Notes: generated by a model not told the origin, from the sequence alone. Positions 8,459 to 17,470 are shown, counted from the first letter of the stretch. The stretch is 64,000 nucleotides of DNA from Methanolapillus africanus (GCF_032714475.1 NZ_JAWDKD010000002.1:1-64000); one strand, 5' to 3'. Made by a program: numbers and translations.

Positions 8459-9421
8459 TTAATTGCCGTCTTTGGATTTCGGATCCAGCGTCACGTCGCC
8501 TGACAAATCAATCAATTTCGGCGGACGTTTTTCTTTGGACGCCGTCCGGAATTCGTCGCCGCGCGTTTTGCTCATCTGCGACAAATCGTTGCCGATCAAG
8601 CCGTAAGCGTCGGAACGGCATTGCCGGCAGTGTTTCATTTGTTTCACATACGGCGAACACTGATTTTGAACGGCGGCGCGTTCCTCTTCCGTCGGTGCGC
8701 GGCGGTCTTTGAATTTCGCCTGCGTGATCAGCGGCATGATATTCATAATGTAAACGCCCATCTCGCTCAGCCGCTGCGCCATTTCCGGAATGTGTTCGTC
8801 GTTGATGCCCGGAATCAGAACCGTATTGATTTTAACGGCAAGACCCGCGTCAGCCGCCATTTGGATGCCGGCCAATTGTTTTTCAATCAACAACTCGGCA
8901 GCTTCCCGGCCATGATAATGCTTTTTTTGATAAACGATATGATCCACGATTTGCATTTGAATGTCCGGATCCATGGCGTTCATCGTCACCGTCAGCGTTT
9001 CGACGTTGGATTTTTGAAGGTCGGCAAACCGGTCGGCCAACGCGAGGCCGTTGGTGCTGACGCAAAGCGTCAAGTCAGGGTATTTTTCCCGAATCAAGCG
9101 GAAGGTTTCAAAGGTTTCTTCGTTGGCCAGCGGGTCGCCCGGACCGGCAATGCCGACGACATGAATAAACGGGTGCTCTTTGAGGATTTGTTCCGTCCGC
9201 AAAAGCGCCTCCTCAGGCGTTAAAACTTCGCTCGCAACGCCGGGGCGGCTTTCGTTGACGCAGTCAAATTTCCGGTCGCAGTAGTTGCACTGAATGTTGC
9301 ACTTCGGCGCCACCGCCAAATGCAAGCGGCCGAATTTGTGCTGCGCTTCGCCCGAATAACACGGGTGCTCCGAAATTTTGCGCCGCATCTCATTGCTGAG
9401 ATCGTTTTTTGTATTTTCCAC
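8459..9421 (-). CDS. nifB: NifB-type radical SAM protein
   Basis: 320 residues. The radical SAM cluster motif is CNIQCNYCDRKFDC (CxxxCxxC) near 42. Other NifB hallmarks are HPCYSGEAQHKFGRLHLAVA before it, GIAGPGDPLAN and KINTVLIPGINDEHI in the barrel, and HCRQCRSDAYGLIGNDLS near the C-terminus. NifB builds the iron-sulfur-carbide precursor of the nitrogenase cofactor; methanogens carry it even where nif structural genes are absent, and no nifHDK is seen here. The start is GTG at 9421, supported by GAGGTGG six bases upstream. It lacks a NifX-like extension, as is normal in archaea. Confidence 0.85.
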   Translation of the reverse strand: MENTKNDLSNEMRRKISEHPCYSGEAQHKFGRLHLAVAPKCNIQCNYCDRKFDCVNESRPGVASEVLTPEEALLRTEQILKEHPFIHVVGIAGPGDPLANEETFETFRLIREKYPDLTLCVSTNGLALADRFADLQKSNVETLTVTMNAMDPDIQMQIVDHIVYQKKHYHGREAAELLIEKQLAGIQMAADAGLAVKINTVLIPGINDEHIPEMAQRLSEMGVYIMNIMPLITQAKFKDRRAPTEEERAAVQNQCSPYVKQMKHCRQCRSDAYGLIGNDLSQMSKTRGDEFRTASKEKRPPKLIDLSGDVTLDPKSKDGN

Positions 9422-9637
9422 AAGTCCACCTCGCTTTTTGAAAATAATATGTTATGATAAAAAATAAAAGAAAGAATAAAAATGTACTGAAAAAGATAGA
9501 ATTACTAATAGGAATTATTACCATTAATAGATATTGCCTGACAAAAATACAATCATTTGTACATTTGTGTTTGAAATAAAGATATGAATGTTTAAATACC
9601 AGTATAAATAGTATATTGAGTATTCAGCATGACAATT

Positions 9638-9734
9638 ATTAATATATGAGATATCATATATTAATCCTTACTTAAAAATTACATTCTGAAGCACCTTATT
9701 TGTCATAATCTTTGAATGAAATGTTATGACAAAT
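9638..9734. promoter_or_regulatory. Two perfect inverted repeats upstream of the metallo-beta-lactamase gene
   Basis: Repeat one pairs ATTAATATATGA (9638-9649) with TCATATATTAAT (9654-9665), four bases apart. Repeat two pairs ATTTGTCATAA (9698-9708) with TTATGACAAAT (9724-9734), 15 bases apart. Both have perfect arms in a 448-bp AT-rich gap between the divergent NifB-like and metallo-beta-lactamase genes. They look like operators for a dimeric regulator, but the regulator is unknown. Confidence 0.55.
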
Positions 9735-9869
9735 CGTTGTTCAGAATAATTGAAATCCAGTGTATAATAACCAATCAAAATGAGGTTATTAATTAGTTTA
9801 TAAATTAAGTTATTAATTAAGTTATTAAAGTTATTATAATCATATTATTGTTATTATTCAGGTGTTATA

Positions 9870-11084
9870 TTGTCGATCAGATATATGTCAAATCCGGATT
9901 TGCCGATCATTAAAGACGGATGGGAAGGCAATCCGATGGTCGGAAATTCGTTTGTCAATGAGGACAAACCGTCCGAAATGAACATGGTTGAGTTCATGAA
10001 GTGGCGGCTTTATAAAAACCCGCAGAAGGAAGAAAAAAAGAACGACAAATTCAAAGCCGGCTTCGTCAAAAACGAATCTTTTGCAGCGTCTGAAGACGAC
10101 ATGATCATTTGGCTCGGTCACGCGTCTTTTTTTATCCGCTTTGGCGGCGTCACGTTTTTGACCGACCCATCTTATTACAGTTTCCCATTCCGGACCCGGA
10201 AAGTGCCGATTCCCTGCAGCGTCAACCGGTTTAAAAATGTCGATTATGTGATCGTTTCCCACATGCACCACGACCATGCGGACGTTCGTTCGCTTCGGAA
10301 AATTTTCAAAGACAATTCCAAAACCGAAGCGTTGGTGCCCTTGCGCGGCGGCATGTACATGAAACATTTTACCAAAAAATATCAGGAAGCGGGCTGGTAC
10401 CAGCAATACAAAACCAAACCCGACGTCGAAGTCTTCTTTTTACCGACGCTCCATTGGTCCCGCCTTCATGTTTTTGACAGCAACAAAACCCTCTGGGGCA
10501 GTTTTTTAATCCGCGCCAACGGCAAAACCATTTATTTCGGCGGCGACACGGCCTGGGGCAACCACTTTTCCGAAATCGCGAAGCTGTTCCCGGAAATCGA
10601 TTACGCGATTATGCCGGTCGGCGGCTACAAACCCCGTTCCATTATGAAAGTCGCGCACATCGCGCCCGACGAAGCCGCGCAGGCCGCCGCGATTATGAAC
10701 ACAAAACATTTCATTCCGATGCACTACGGCACCTATCCGATCGGGCAAGAACCGGGCGGCGAGCCGATTCGCGAAATAAAAAGGATGGAAAGCGAAGGCG
10801 TCATGACCGGCTGCGTCAACTGTTTGAGCGTCGGCGAAGAGTTCTTGATTGACAGCGCCAACGGCAACCGGATCACATTTGCGGCTTGCGGCGAGGTGGC
10901 CCGTCCGGCGGAATGCGGTTATGACGGCGTCAAGGAATATTGGATGGGCGAAACGTCCAAACACAATGCCTTGGACATCATGACGGCGGAACCCGCCGGC
11001 GTCAATATCATAACTGCCGGTGTTGAAAAGTCGCCTGCTGTTGAGCACATGCCGTCTCACGTCGACGAGATGATTGCCAAATAA
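9870..11084 (+). CDS. Metallo-beta-lactamase fold hydrolase (UlaG / NAPE-PLD-like)
   Basis: 404 residues. The metal-binding HxHxDH motif reads SHMHHDHADVRSL near 134; preceding strands WLGHASFFIRFGG and TFLTDPSYY and later GGDTAWGNHF and FIPMHYGTYP complete the usual metal ligand set. The family hydrolyses phosphodiester, lactone or ester bonds; this branch resembles N-acyl-phosphatidylethanolamine phospholipase D-like proteins, but the substrate cannot be inferred. TTG at 9870 is taken as start because AGGTG lies seven bases before it; ATG at 9885 is an alternative. The C-terminal about 80 residues extend past the fold. The upstream gap carries two inverted repeats. Confidence 0.8.
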   Translation: MSIRYMSNPDLPIIKDGWEGNPMVGNSFVNEDKPSEMNMVEFMKWRLYKNPQKEEKKNDKFKAGFVKNESFAASEDDMIIWLGHASFFIRFGGVTFLTDPSYYSFPFRTRKVPIPCSVNRFKNVDYVIVSHMHHDHADVRSLRKIFKDNSKTEALVPLRGGMYMKHFTKKYQEAGWYQQYKTKPDVEVFFLPTLHWSRLHVFDSNKTLWGSFLIRANGKTIYFGGDTAWGNHFSEIAKLFPEIDYAIMPVGGYKPRSIMKVAHIAPDEAAQAAAIMNTKHFIPMHYGTYPIGQEPGGEPIREIKRMESEGVMTGCVNCLSVGEEFLIDSANGNRITFAACGEVARPAECGYDGVKEYWMGETSKHNALDIMTAEPAGVNIITAGVEKSPAVEHMPSHVDEMIAK

Positions 11085-11276
11085 TAAAATGAGATAAAAT
11101 AAAATACAACTCAATAAAAAGAATGAAAGGTTGAAGATAAAAGACTGAAGAATAAAAGATTGAAGAATAGAAAGGTTTAACAACAGCCCTCAATCTATCC
11201 ATAAACAAACAAATAAATGGTGTTGTATTTTTATAAGATTTTTAATTATGTAAAAATTATTTTTGAGAGATTTTGA

Positions 11277-11966
11277 ATGGAACAGGAAATTAATTGCGTA
11301 TTTTCGGACATGGATAACACGTTGTTTGACTTTTTCCAAGCCAAACAGGAAGCTTGTACGGCCGTTGTGGACAACATCGGCACCGGCAACCCCGAAGAGA
11401 TGCTTTCCTATTTCCTGCGCGGCATTTACGGATTTGAAGATCTGGAAAATATCGAAGATTACCTGCGGGAAAAATATGTGTTTTCCGATGACCTTTTTTC
11501 AGAATGCTGCCAAATTTACGAAGACACGAAAATCGACAGCATTCTCCTTTATGACGGCGTTGCCGAAACCATCGATTCCTTGAAAGATTTGGGATGTTCT
11601 TTTGTCGTCGTGACGGATGCGAACACCGAAAACGCGAACAAACGCTTGAGAAAAGCCGGTATTTACAATATGGTCGACGACGTTTTCGCACACGACATGT
11701 CCGGCAAGAAAAAACCGGATTTGGGCGTCTTTGAATACGCGCTGAACAAAACCAACCGGAAAGCCGGTGAATCCATTTTTATCGGTGACAGCTTGCGCCG
11801 CGACATCGCGCCGGCCAAGAAAATCGGCATGTTGACGGCTTACGCCGCTTACGGCGACCGGAACACGCACGAGCGGGAATTCCGCTTCAATCCGGACTAC
11901 CACTTGGACAACATTGCCGAAATGATTGACATTATTCAATCCAAAAAGCCCAAAAAATCAATTTAA
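11277..11966 (+). CDS. HAD family hydrolase
   Basis: 229 residues. HAD motif I is FSDMDNTLFDF at 8-18 (nucleophile Asp and acid Asp), motif II is VVVTDAN near 103, motif III is the Lys in SGKKKPDLGVFE, and motif IV is IFIGDSLRRDIAPAKKIGM near 162. An alpha-helical cap follows motif I (subclass C1). Probably a small-molecule phosphatase; substrate unknown. It starts at an ATG after a short AT-rich leader containing gagagatttt. An inverted repeat ending in T's overlaps its stop codon. Confidence 0.85.
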   Translation: MEQEINCVFSDMDNTLFDFFQAKQEACTAVVDNIGTGNPEEMLSYFLRGIYGFEDLENIEDYLREKYVFSDDLFSECCQIYEDTKIDSILLYDGVAETIDSLKDLGCSFVVVTDANTENANKRLRKAGIYNMVDDVFAHDMSGKKKPDLGVFEYALNKTNRKAGESIFIGDSLRRDIAPAKKIGMLTAYAAYGDRNTHEREFRFNPDYHLDNIAEMIDIIQSKKPKKSI

Positions 11967-11985
11967 CAATTAAAACGGGCTTTTT
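11943..11985 (+). terminator. Hairpin terminator after the HAD gene
   Basis: AAAAAGCCC (11943-11951) pairs with GGGCTTTTT (11977-11985) around a 25-base loop that contains the stop codon; many T-runs follow. Probable termination signal. Confidence 0.5.
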
Positions 11986-12072
11986 GAACATTTTTTGCAT
12001 GTCATTTTTGCGTTTTTTATTTTTTTGCGTTTTTTATTTTGTTTCGTTTTTTATTTTGTTTCGTTTTTATTT

Positions 12073-12100
12073 CGCGGCCGCCGGCGCGCGCGTTACGCAC
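12073..12100 (-). repeat. GC-rich 3'-end motif, copy 3
   Basis: CGCGGCCGCCGGCGCGCGCG then TTACGCACG, following about 100 bases of T-rich sequence after the plus-strand HAD gene, in the orientation shared by most copies. The core is GTAACGCGCGCG on the other strand (one base off the consensus). Confidence 0.7.
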
Positions 12101-12137
12101 GCCTTTTCATTTGAGTTTTTCAAAAACCGGCGTCCGT

Positions 12138-12458
12138 TTAATCCAAATCTTGGATGCTCATTTTATCGATTTCTTTCTTTTTCTTCAAACTTTCGCGGCA
12201 AGCGGCGTAAATCACCAGCAAAATCACCGTCGGAATATTCGTCATCAAGAAAATCATGATGGTCTGAATCACGATTTGGGAAACGGGCTGACCGACATAA
12301 GCATACATGCCAAAAACCGTGAAAAGTGAGAACAAAACGGAAAGCGCCGGCAAAACCAATCCGAGCCATTTGTTTTCCCGTCTTGACAAAAACACTTGCA
12401 AGACGACAATACCAATCAGTATTAGAAATAAAACCACTGTGTTAATCGGAATATTCAT
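12138..12458 (-). CDS. Small membrane protein, partner of the DUF2089 protein
   Basis: 106 residues with three predicted membrane segments (about 6-24, 32-55 and 66-86) and a charged C-terminal tail rich in Lys. No catalytic motif. Its ATG lies two bases after the DUF2089 stop codon and AGAGGTTGAT precedes it, so the two are one operon. A DUF2089-type HTH protein followed by a small membrane protein recurs in archaea and clostridia; the function is unknown. Confidence 0.7.
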   Translation of the reverse strand: MNIPINTVVLFLILIGIVVLQVFLSRRENKWLGLVLPALSVLFSLFTVFGMYAYVGQPVSQIVIQTIMIFLMTNIPTVILLVIYAACRESLKKKKEIDKMSIQDLD

Positions 12459-12462
12459 TTAA

Positions 12463-12780
12463 TCAACCTCTGTTTGTTTTTTTTGTTTCGTTTTTTGTTT
12501 TTTTGTATTCGGAAATCAATATTTTTGCCGTATCGAAATCTATTTTTTCGTTAATGGCGAGCCGTTTAATTAAAGCGACATAAGGCTCGCTCGAATTGTC
12601 TTCGCTGATTTGTATTTTTTGAATCAAACGGTCCAGCCGCAAGCGAACGGTCGGATAAGTGACGTCGTACTGATTGGCGACTTCTTTGAGGGAACCGGAC
12701 GCGAGCAGGAATTTTTTGATGAACGTCATATCTTCATCTTCCAAATTGGCCGCCCACTCCGGCATGACATCAATGGGCAT
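12463..12780 (-). CDS. DUF2089 family HTH protein
   Basis: 105 residues. The helix-turn-helix region reads FLLASGSLKEVANQYDVTYP followed by TVRLRLDRLIQKI, the DUF2089 pattern. The protein starts with MPIDVMPEWAANLEDEDM and has a strong AAGGAGG ribosome site. It lacks the N-terminal zinc ribbon of bacterial members, which may be supplied separately: a free zinc-ribbon protein is encoded just upstream at 13093-13254. Probably a DNA-binding regulator of the membrane protein that follows; inference. Confidence 0.75.
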   Translation of the reverse strand: MPIDVMPEWAANLEDEDMTFIKKFLLASGSLKEVANQYDVTYPTVRLRLDRLIQKIQISEDNSSEPYVALIKRLAINEKIDFDTAKILISEYKKTKNETKKTNRG

Positions 12781-12919
12781 AACAAACCTCCTTCAAAAAC
12801 AGAATATCTTTAATAATATTAAAGGTTTTATTTAACAATGTTAAAATCAAAATTCAAGATTGTATTTAAAATTGATGTGAATTGAAAATTGCCCCTGATT
12901 TTCGATGCGATTTCAAGAA

Positions 12920-12953
12920 ACGTGTCGAGATAACGCGCGCGTCGGCTGCCGCA
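12920..12953 (+). repeat. GC-rich 3'-end motif, copy 4
   Basis: ACGTGTCGAGATAACGCGCG then CGTCGGCTGCCGC. It lies 140 bases beyond the 3' end of the zinc-ribbon gene (minus strand), after T-rich sequence, in the usual relative orientation. The T-rich stretch itself holds a short duplication (two copies of aacagtagaaagaag). Confidence 0.7.
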
Positions 12954-13092
12954 AAAATGAAAAGAAAATAAGAATTGAGAGAAGAAGATAAAAGAAAAAC
13001 AGTAGAAAGAAGAAATTAAAAACAGTAGAAAGAAGAAGTTAAAAAGAAAGTGGTTTCCGTATTGGAAACCTTTATTAAATAGGGATTAAGAA

Positions 13093-13254
13093 TTATTCCG
13101 CGTCTGCCGGCGGTTCTGCAACAGGTTCGTCTTCCGGCAAATCTTTTTTGTCAAACCATTGACCGCAGCTTTGGCAGTAGAAACAGTCGGTAATTTCTTC
13201 ATTGAGCGCTAATTTTTCACAGCTCGGGCATCTTTTGGGTAATACTTTTGCCAT
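13093..13254 (-). CDS. Small zinc-ribbon protein
   Basis: 53 residues: MAKVLPKRCPSCEKLALNEE, then CFYCQSCGQWFD and an acidic Pro/Glu tail. The Cys pairs CPSC and CQSC form a zinc ribbon. AAAGGA lies upstream of the ATG. Function unknown; it may work with the neighbouring DUF2089 protein, whose bacterial relatives contain such a ribbon in the same chain. Confidence 0.75.
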   Translation of the reverse strand: MAKVLPKRCPSCEKLALNEEITDCFYCQSCGQWFDKKDLPEDEPVAEPPADAE

Positions 13255-13354
13255 AACGGATCCTTTCATTTTAATTGATTTAATTTTTTAAATTCATTTG
13301 GTTTATATTTTTTATTAATTTAGGGATGAATTTCAATTATTATTTGGTTTGGGA

Positions 13355-13657
13355 TTATTGTTCCATCCAAGCCTTGGTTTCGCGCCGCATGAATTGTTCG
13401 GCCTCGACGACGCGGTCGAGCGGACCGCGCAGAGCGATCACAGCGGTTTGGGCGATTTCCGGTTCATGAATGGAAATGATGCGTTCCGTGACTTCCAAAT
13501 CGAAGATTTCGACCATATCCATGATGATGGACATCGGCGTTCCCATCGGAACCACCAAATCGTACAGATCTTCAAGCTCCTCGTCAATGCCTTCTTCCAA
13601 AGACATTTCATGATATTTTCGATTGATTAAATCCTGAAGCGATAACACTTTTGGCAT
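13355..13657 (-). CDS. Conserved-looking hypothetical protein
   Basis: 100 residues from the ATG at 13657, chosen because GGGGAAA precedes it; an in-frame ATG exists at 13705. The sequence is soluble, acidic, with alternating helix and strand, including VPMGTPMSIIMDMVEIFDL and IAQTAVIALRGPLDRVVEAE. No motif recognised. It looks like a real gene from codon use, the ribosome site and lack of low-complexity sequence. Confidence 0.6.
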   Translation of the reverse strand: MPKVLSLQDLINRKYHEMSLEEGIDEELEDLYDLVVPMGTPMSIIMDMVEIFDLEVTERIISIHEPEIAQTAVIALRGPLDRVVEAEQFMRRETKAWMEQ

Positions 13658-13883
13658 ATGATTTCCCCGAATAATTGAATGAAATGGAACTGTAAATGTC
13701 TTCATCTTATTAAAATGATTGTCGGTTTTTGAAAATCCGGAAATTTTACCGAACAGACGTCGGTTTCATTGTCCCGGCGAAAAATTCAATAAATCATATA
13801 TAGAATCAAATTTAATATATTATATTCATCATTAACTATTATAAAATTATATTATTTTTATTAATATAAATAGAGGAAATTAA

Positions 13884-16241
13884 ATGAAATTTAAAACAAC
13901 TTTTCAAAAATCAATGATGGTTTTACTCGCTCTGACGGTTTTCATCATTTTGGCCGCTACACCGGCACTGGCAGATTCTGAAACGGTCACAAACATTGCT
14001 GATGCAAATTCAAACTTAATAAATTGGGTTTCAGGAACGGAACCCCATGTTTTAACATTAAACACCGACAGTTGGACGGATTCCGGCGTCATTACAATTC
14101 CGGCCGAAATCAACAATTTGACAATTATCAGCGACAATGAAAGCAAAGAACTCAGCATCAGCGTTGTTGCCGCGGACCGTACAACATCAACATCTGTTTT
14201 GAATTTGACAATCAAAGATTTGAATTTAAATTTATCAACGGCATCCGGCAAACACAGCATTGACATCGACGGCGTCGACGGCACAACTCTTTTTTTAGAA
14301 GGCAATAATACGATTACTGGAAACTTAACCGGAATCCACGTTGGTTCCGGTAATTATTTGAAAATCACCGCCAACGAATCCGTTGATAATAATTTGAAAA
14401 TTTACGGCGGACCGAACAGTGCCGGAATCGGCGGAAAACCTAGTGAATCAAGCGGAAAAATCGTCATCAATGGATTTGTGAATATTTTAGAGGCAGCGGG
14501 CGGCGGCAGTGCAACAATAGGCGGCGGTGCAGCAATAGGCGGCGGTGGCGGTGGCTACGGTGGAAACGGCGGAACCGGTGATGTTACATTATCAGAGTCG
14601 GCAACAGTTGAAACGGCGACGGGAGGCACATCCACATACGGCGGCGGCGGCGCAGCAATCGGCGGCGGCGGCGGCGGCTACGGCGGCGGCTACGGCGGAA
14701 CTGGCGGAACCGGCGATGTTACATTATCAGAGTCGGCAACAGTTGAAACGGTGATGGGAGGCGCATCCACAGACGGCGGCGGCGGCGGCGCAGCAATCGG
14801 CGGCGGTGGCGGCGCAGCAATCGGCGGAACTGGCGGAACCGGCGATGTTACATTATCAGAGTCGGCAACAGTTGAAACGGCGACGGGAGGCATATCCACA
14901 TACGGCGGCGGCGGCGGCGCAGCAATCGGCGGCGGCGGCGGCGGCTACGGCGGAACTGGCGGAACCGGCGATGTTACATTATCAGAGTCGGCAACAGTTG
15001 AAACTGTGACGGGCGGCACATCTTCACTCGTCGGCGGCGGCGGCGGTGCAGCAATAGGCGGCGGTGGCGGCGGCTACGGCGGGGACGGCGGAACCGGCGA
15101 TGTTACATTATCAGATTCGGCAACAGTTGAAACGGCGACGGGCGGCACATCCGACTATGGCGGAAGCGGTGCGGGAATCGGCGGCGGCGGCGGCAGCGAC
15201 AGCGGAATCGGTGGCAGCGGCGGAACCGGCGATGTTACATTATCAGGTTCGGCAACAGTCGAAGCGGCGACGGGCGGCACATCCGACTATGGCGGAAGCG
15301 GTGCGGGAATCGGCGGCGGCGGCGGCACCGGCAATGGCGGAGATGGCAACGTTAAAATCAAAGGCGGAACTATCGGCGTCATACCGGTCGGAACGCATTA
15401 TGCCATCGGCGGCGGAAAAGGAAGGACAAACGGCACCTCTACGATTGTCATTGACGGTGGAAGCATTTACACGCCGGGAAGCGGATCGAATGCTTTTGCA
15501 AATATTCAGGGATATTCAGAAGGAGTCGTAAAAAACAGCAATGGGTCTGAAGTTTTTGAAACAAAAGTTGAAATGGGCTCCGGCAACGAAAACAAATTGT
15601 ATTACATTGTCAATGAAGATGGTGCTTTTAAAACCGAATTCCATGCCTACACGGATGATTATGGAGACTTGTATTTGTATACTGCTTCCGGAAGTGAACC
15701 GACAATAATAAAGGAAGCGCCAAACACACCGATCCTTGAATTGGATTCAAAAACAGCAACCACAATTACATTGAAGCAAATTATAGGTGCAGAATACAGA
15801 ACAGAAAGTGGAATTTGGCAATCATCAAATGAATTTTCGGGATTGACGCCGGATACGGAATACAAGTTTTATGCCAGAATTACACAAACGGATACGGAAG
15901 GTCCGTCCCCTCAAAGCGTACCTCTGATGGTAAAGACAAACACCGAAATTCCAAATCCGCCGGCTCCCGGAAATAGCGGTGGCGGCGGATTCGGTCAAGC
16001 CACAATTTTGCCGTTGACAACGACACAAAACCAACAACCCCAACAAAATACAACGAATGGAAGCGGTGCAGGATTGAACAATTCAAACGCAAATGTGTCT
16101 CAAAATTCAAATGAACCGGTACCGCCGGTGCACACCGAATTCCATGAGAGAACATCGCCTTGGATTTTGATCGGCGCGGCGGTTATTTTGATCGCTGTGA
16201 TCGGCAGCGTTGCTTATTGGTATTTTGTGAAAAGAAAATAA
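13884..16241 (+). CDS. Glycine-rich repeat surface protein with C-terminal membrane anchor
   Basis: 785 residues. The N-terminus is a signal peptide (hydrophobic 12-30, cleavage probably after ATPALA). Residues 35-200 form beta-rich sequence of the kind seen in parallel beta-helix adhesins. Residues about 200-485 are six near-identical units, each GDVTLSESATVET followed by a Gly-rich block. A fibronectin-III-like domain (about 610-690, ending in LTPDTEYKFYARI) and a Pro/Asn/Gln-rich stalk follow. A membrane helix (WILIGAAVILIAVIGSVAYWYF) and Lys-rich tail anchor it, so it is probably displayed on the cell surface. GAGGAAATTAA precedes the ATG. Confidence 0.85.
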   Translation: MKFKTTFQKSMMVLLALTVFIILAATPALADSETVTNIADANSNLINWVSGTEPHVLTLNTDSWTDSGVITIPAEINNLTIISDNESKELSISVVAADRTTSTSVLNLTIKDLNLNLSTASGKHSIDIDGVDGTTLFLEGNNTITGNLTGIHVGSGNYLKITANESVDNNLKIYGGPNSAGIGGKPSESSGKIVINGFVNILEAAGGGSATIGGGAAIGGGGGGYGGNGGTGDVTLSESATVETATGGTSTYGGGGAAIGGGGGGYGGGYGGTGGTGDVTLSESATVETVMGGASTDGGGGGAAIGGGGGAAIGGTGGTGDVTLSESATVETATGGISTYGGGGGAAIGGGGGGYGGTGGTGDVTLSESATVETVTGGTSSLVGGGGGAAIGGGGGGYGGDGGTGDVTLSDSATVETATGGTSDYGGSGAGIGGGGGSDSGIGGSGGTGDVTLSGSATVEAATGGTSDYGGSGAGIGGGGGTGNGGDGNVKIKGGTIGVIPVGTHYAIGGGKGRTNGTSTIVIDGGSIYTPGSGSNAFANIQGYSEGVVKNSNGSEVFETKVEMGSGNENKLYYIVNEDGAFKTEFHAYTDDYGDLYLYTASGSEPTIIKEAPNTPILELDSKTATTITLKQIIGAEYRTESGIWQSSNEFSGLTPDTEYKFYARITQTDTEGPSPQSVPLMVKTNTEIPNPPAPGNSGGGGFGQATILPLTTTQNQQPQQNTTNGSGAGLNNSNANVSQNSNEPVPPVHTEFHERTSPWILIGAAVILIAVIGSVAYWYFVKRK
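14579..15345 (+). repeat. Six tandem coding repeats in the Gly-rich surface protein
   Basis: Units begin at about 14579, 14714, 14845, 14968, 15097 and 15229, so the period varies between 123 and 135 bp. The GATGTTACATTATCAG segment is identical in all six, while the GGC-repeat half differs in length. This fits expansion and contraction by slippage or recombination. Confidence 0.9.
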
Positions 16242-16282
16242 TCCGAAATGAATGAATCTGAAATAAATGTTGAAAAAGATTT

Positions 16283-16321
16283 GCCGGCGAAGGCGTGAAA
16301 GCTTTTGTCGGCTTTTTTTAT
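16283..16321 (+). terminator. Hairpin terminator of the surface protein gene
   Basis: GCCGGCGAAGGC pairs with GCTTTTGTCGGC (with G-U pairs) around GTGAAA, followed by seven T's. It sits 41 bases after the stop and before the convergent STAS-like gene. Confidence 0.65.
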
Positions 16322-16343
16322 TTAAAAAATGGTTGGATGATCA

Positions 16344-16814
16344 TTAAATCCACCCCATTTCTTCATTCACCTTTTCACACGCCCGATTCCAAGCCTCCCG
16401 CCCTTCCGGCGGCAAACTGAAATATTCAACAGCGTTCATGTAGGCCAATTCGTAAGCGCTCATTCCGGCTTGCGGCAAATTCTCCGCAAAAATCCGCGCG
16501 TCATATTCTTCAACCGGCATTTGTTCTAAACGGTCCGTAAACGCCCGATTAAAGAAGTATGTTGTAAAATGTCCAAGTTCCGAAAAATCAATCGTCACCC
16601 GTTCATATTCATCCAGCGCACGGTTAATTTCCGTCTTTATAGCATCGGCGTCGCTGTCGGCAAAACACATTGAAATGAAATCCTTGGCTTTAATCGTCAC
16701 TGATTTTTTCCGGATGGTTTGGGACATTTTTTGGGATTTTTTAATTTGAACGGCTTTTGACTCATTTTCCCGTTTTGCGATCTTTTCTTTGTTCCGTGAT
16801 TTTGACGCTGACAT
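16344..16814 (-). CDS. STAS-like (DUF4325) domain protein
   Basis: 156 residues. A Lys-rich N-terminal 40 residues precede a domain with ITIKAKDFISMCFADSD-type openings and the typical strand YERVTIDFSELGHFTTYFFN, followed by FTDRLE, as in DUF4325 STAS-like proteins. Such domains often sit beside GHKL kinases or defence genes; none is adjacent here. A clear GGAGG ribosome site precedes the ATG. Probably cytoplasmic; function unknown. Confidence 0.65.
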   Translation of the reverse strand: MSASKSRNKEKIAKRENESKAVQIKKSQKMSQTIRKKSVTIKAKDFISMCFADSDADAIKTEINRALDEYERVTIDFSELGHFTTYFFNRAFTDRLEQMPVEEYDARIFAENLPQAGMSAYELAYMNAVEYFSLPPEGREAWNRACEKVNEEMGWI

Positions 16815-16944
16815 TTTTTCCTCCGTTATTTTGTATAAATCTGAAAATACCGCATCAATATATAACTCTTTTTAAATTTCAACAAAGAAGAAATATAAAA
16901 GATAATTCTATTAAAATGAACGCTCACCAATGAAATTGAACGTT

Positions 16945-17262
16945 TGGTTCACTGTTTTTAGATTTCAGTTTGCATCTGCAGTGACTGTTTTTAGATTTCA
17001 GTTTGCATCTGCAGGTGACTGTTTTCAGATTTCAGTTTGCATCTGCAGGTGACTGTTTTTAAATTTCAGATTGCACCTGCGGGTGACTGTTTTCAGATTT
17101 CGGATTGCATCTACTGTTTCCAACAAGACACATGATTCCTGATCCGATTTGTACCCACAGATTCCAACAAGACAGTTTCTGCTTTGCTCAGACTTGTACC
17201 TCCCAATACTGCGAAATCCGCTTAAACAGACGCAAAGCGTCTGTTTAAGCGGGATGGTTTTC
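16945..17262 (+). repeat. Composite intergenic element E2
   Basis: A partial unit and then four 33-34-bp units from 16972 (GCATCTGCAGGTGACTG, TTTTNAGATTTCAGTTT), a degenerate 44-bp-type segment, and the hairpin 17218-17252 with a perfect 16-bp stem CCGCTTAAACAGACGC / GCGTCTGTTTAAGCGG around AAA. The end GGGATGGTTTTCACGG follows. Compared with E1 both stem arms changed together, so pairing is kept. The gap 16815-17470 otherwise holds only purine-rich sequence. Confidence 0.8.
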
Positions 17263-17399
17263 ACGGAAAGAAGAGAAGAGAAAAGAAAGAAGAAAAGGGG
17301 AAAAGGAAGACGGAAAAATGAGAGAAATAGAAAATGATGTACTGACAAGTTATTAAAAAATAAAAGTGCAGACAGTTTTCGCGGACTCAAAATAAAAAG

Positions 17400-17432
17400 C
17401 GTCGCCATAACGCGCGCGCATGGCGCCCGCCA
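17400..17432 (+). repeat. GC-rich 3'-end motif, copy 5
   Basis: CGTCGCCATAACGCGCGCGC then ATGGCGCCCGCC and nine A's. On the minus strand it follows the DUF47 gene after a U-rich tract, in the usual orientation. Confidence 0.8.
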
Positions 17433-17470
17433 AAAAAAAACAAAAAAAAGGAAAAAGAAAAGGAATCGGC

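Noticed and set aside
16945..17120. CRISPR-like array of 34-bp repeats
   Set aside because: Units are contiguous with no spacers, and no cas genes are present; they are plain direct repeats.
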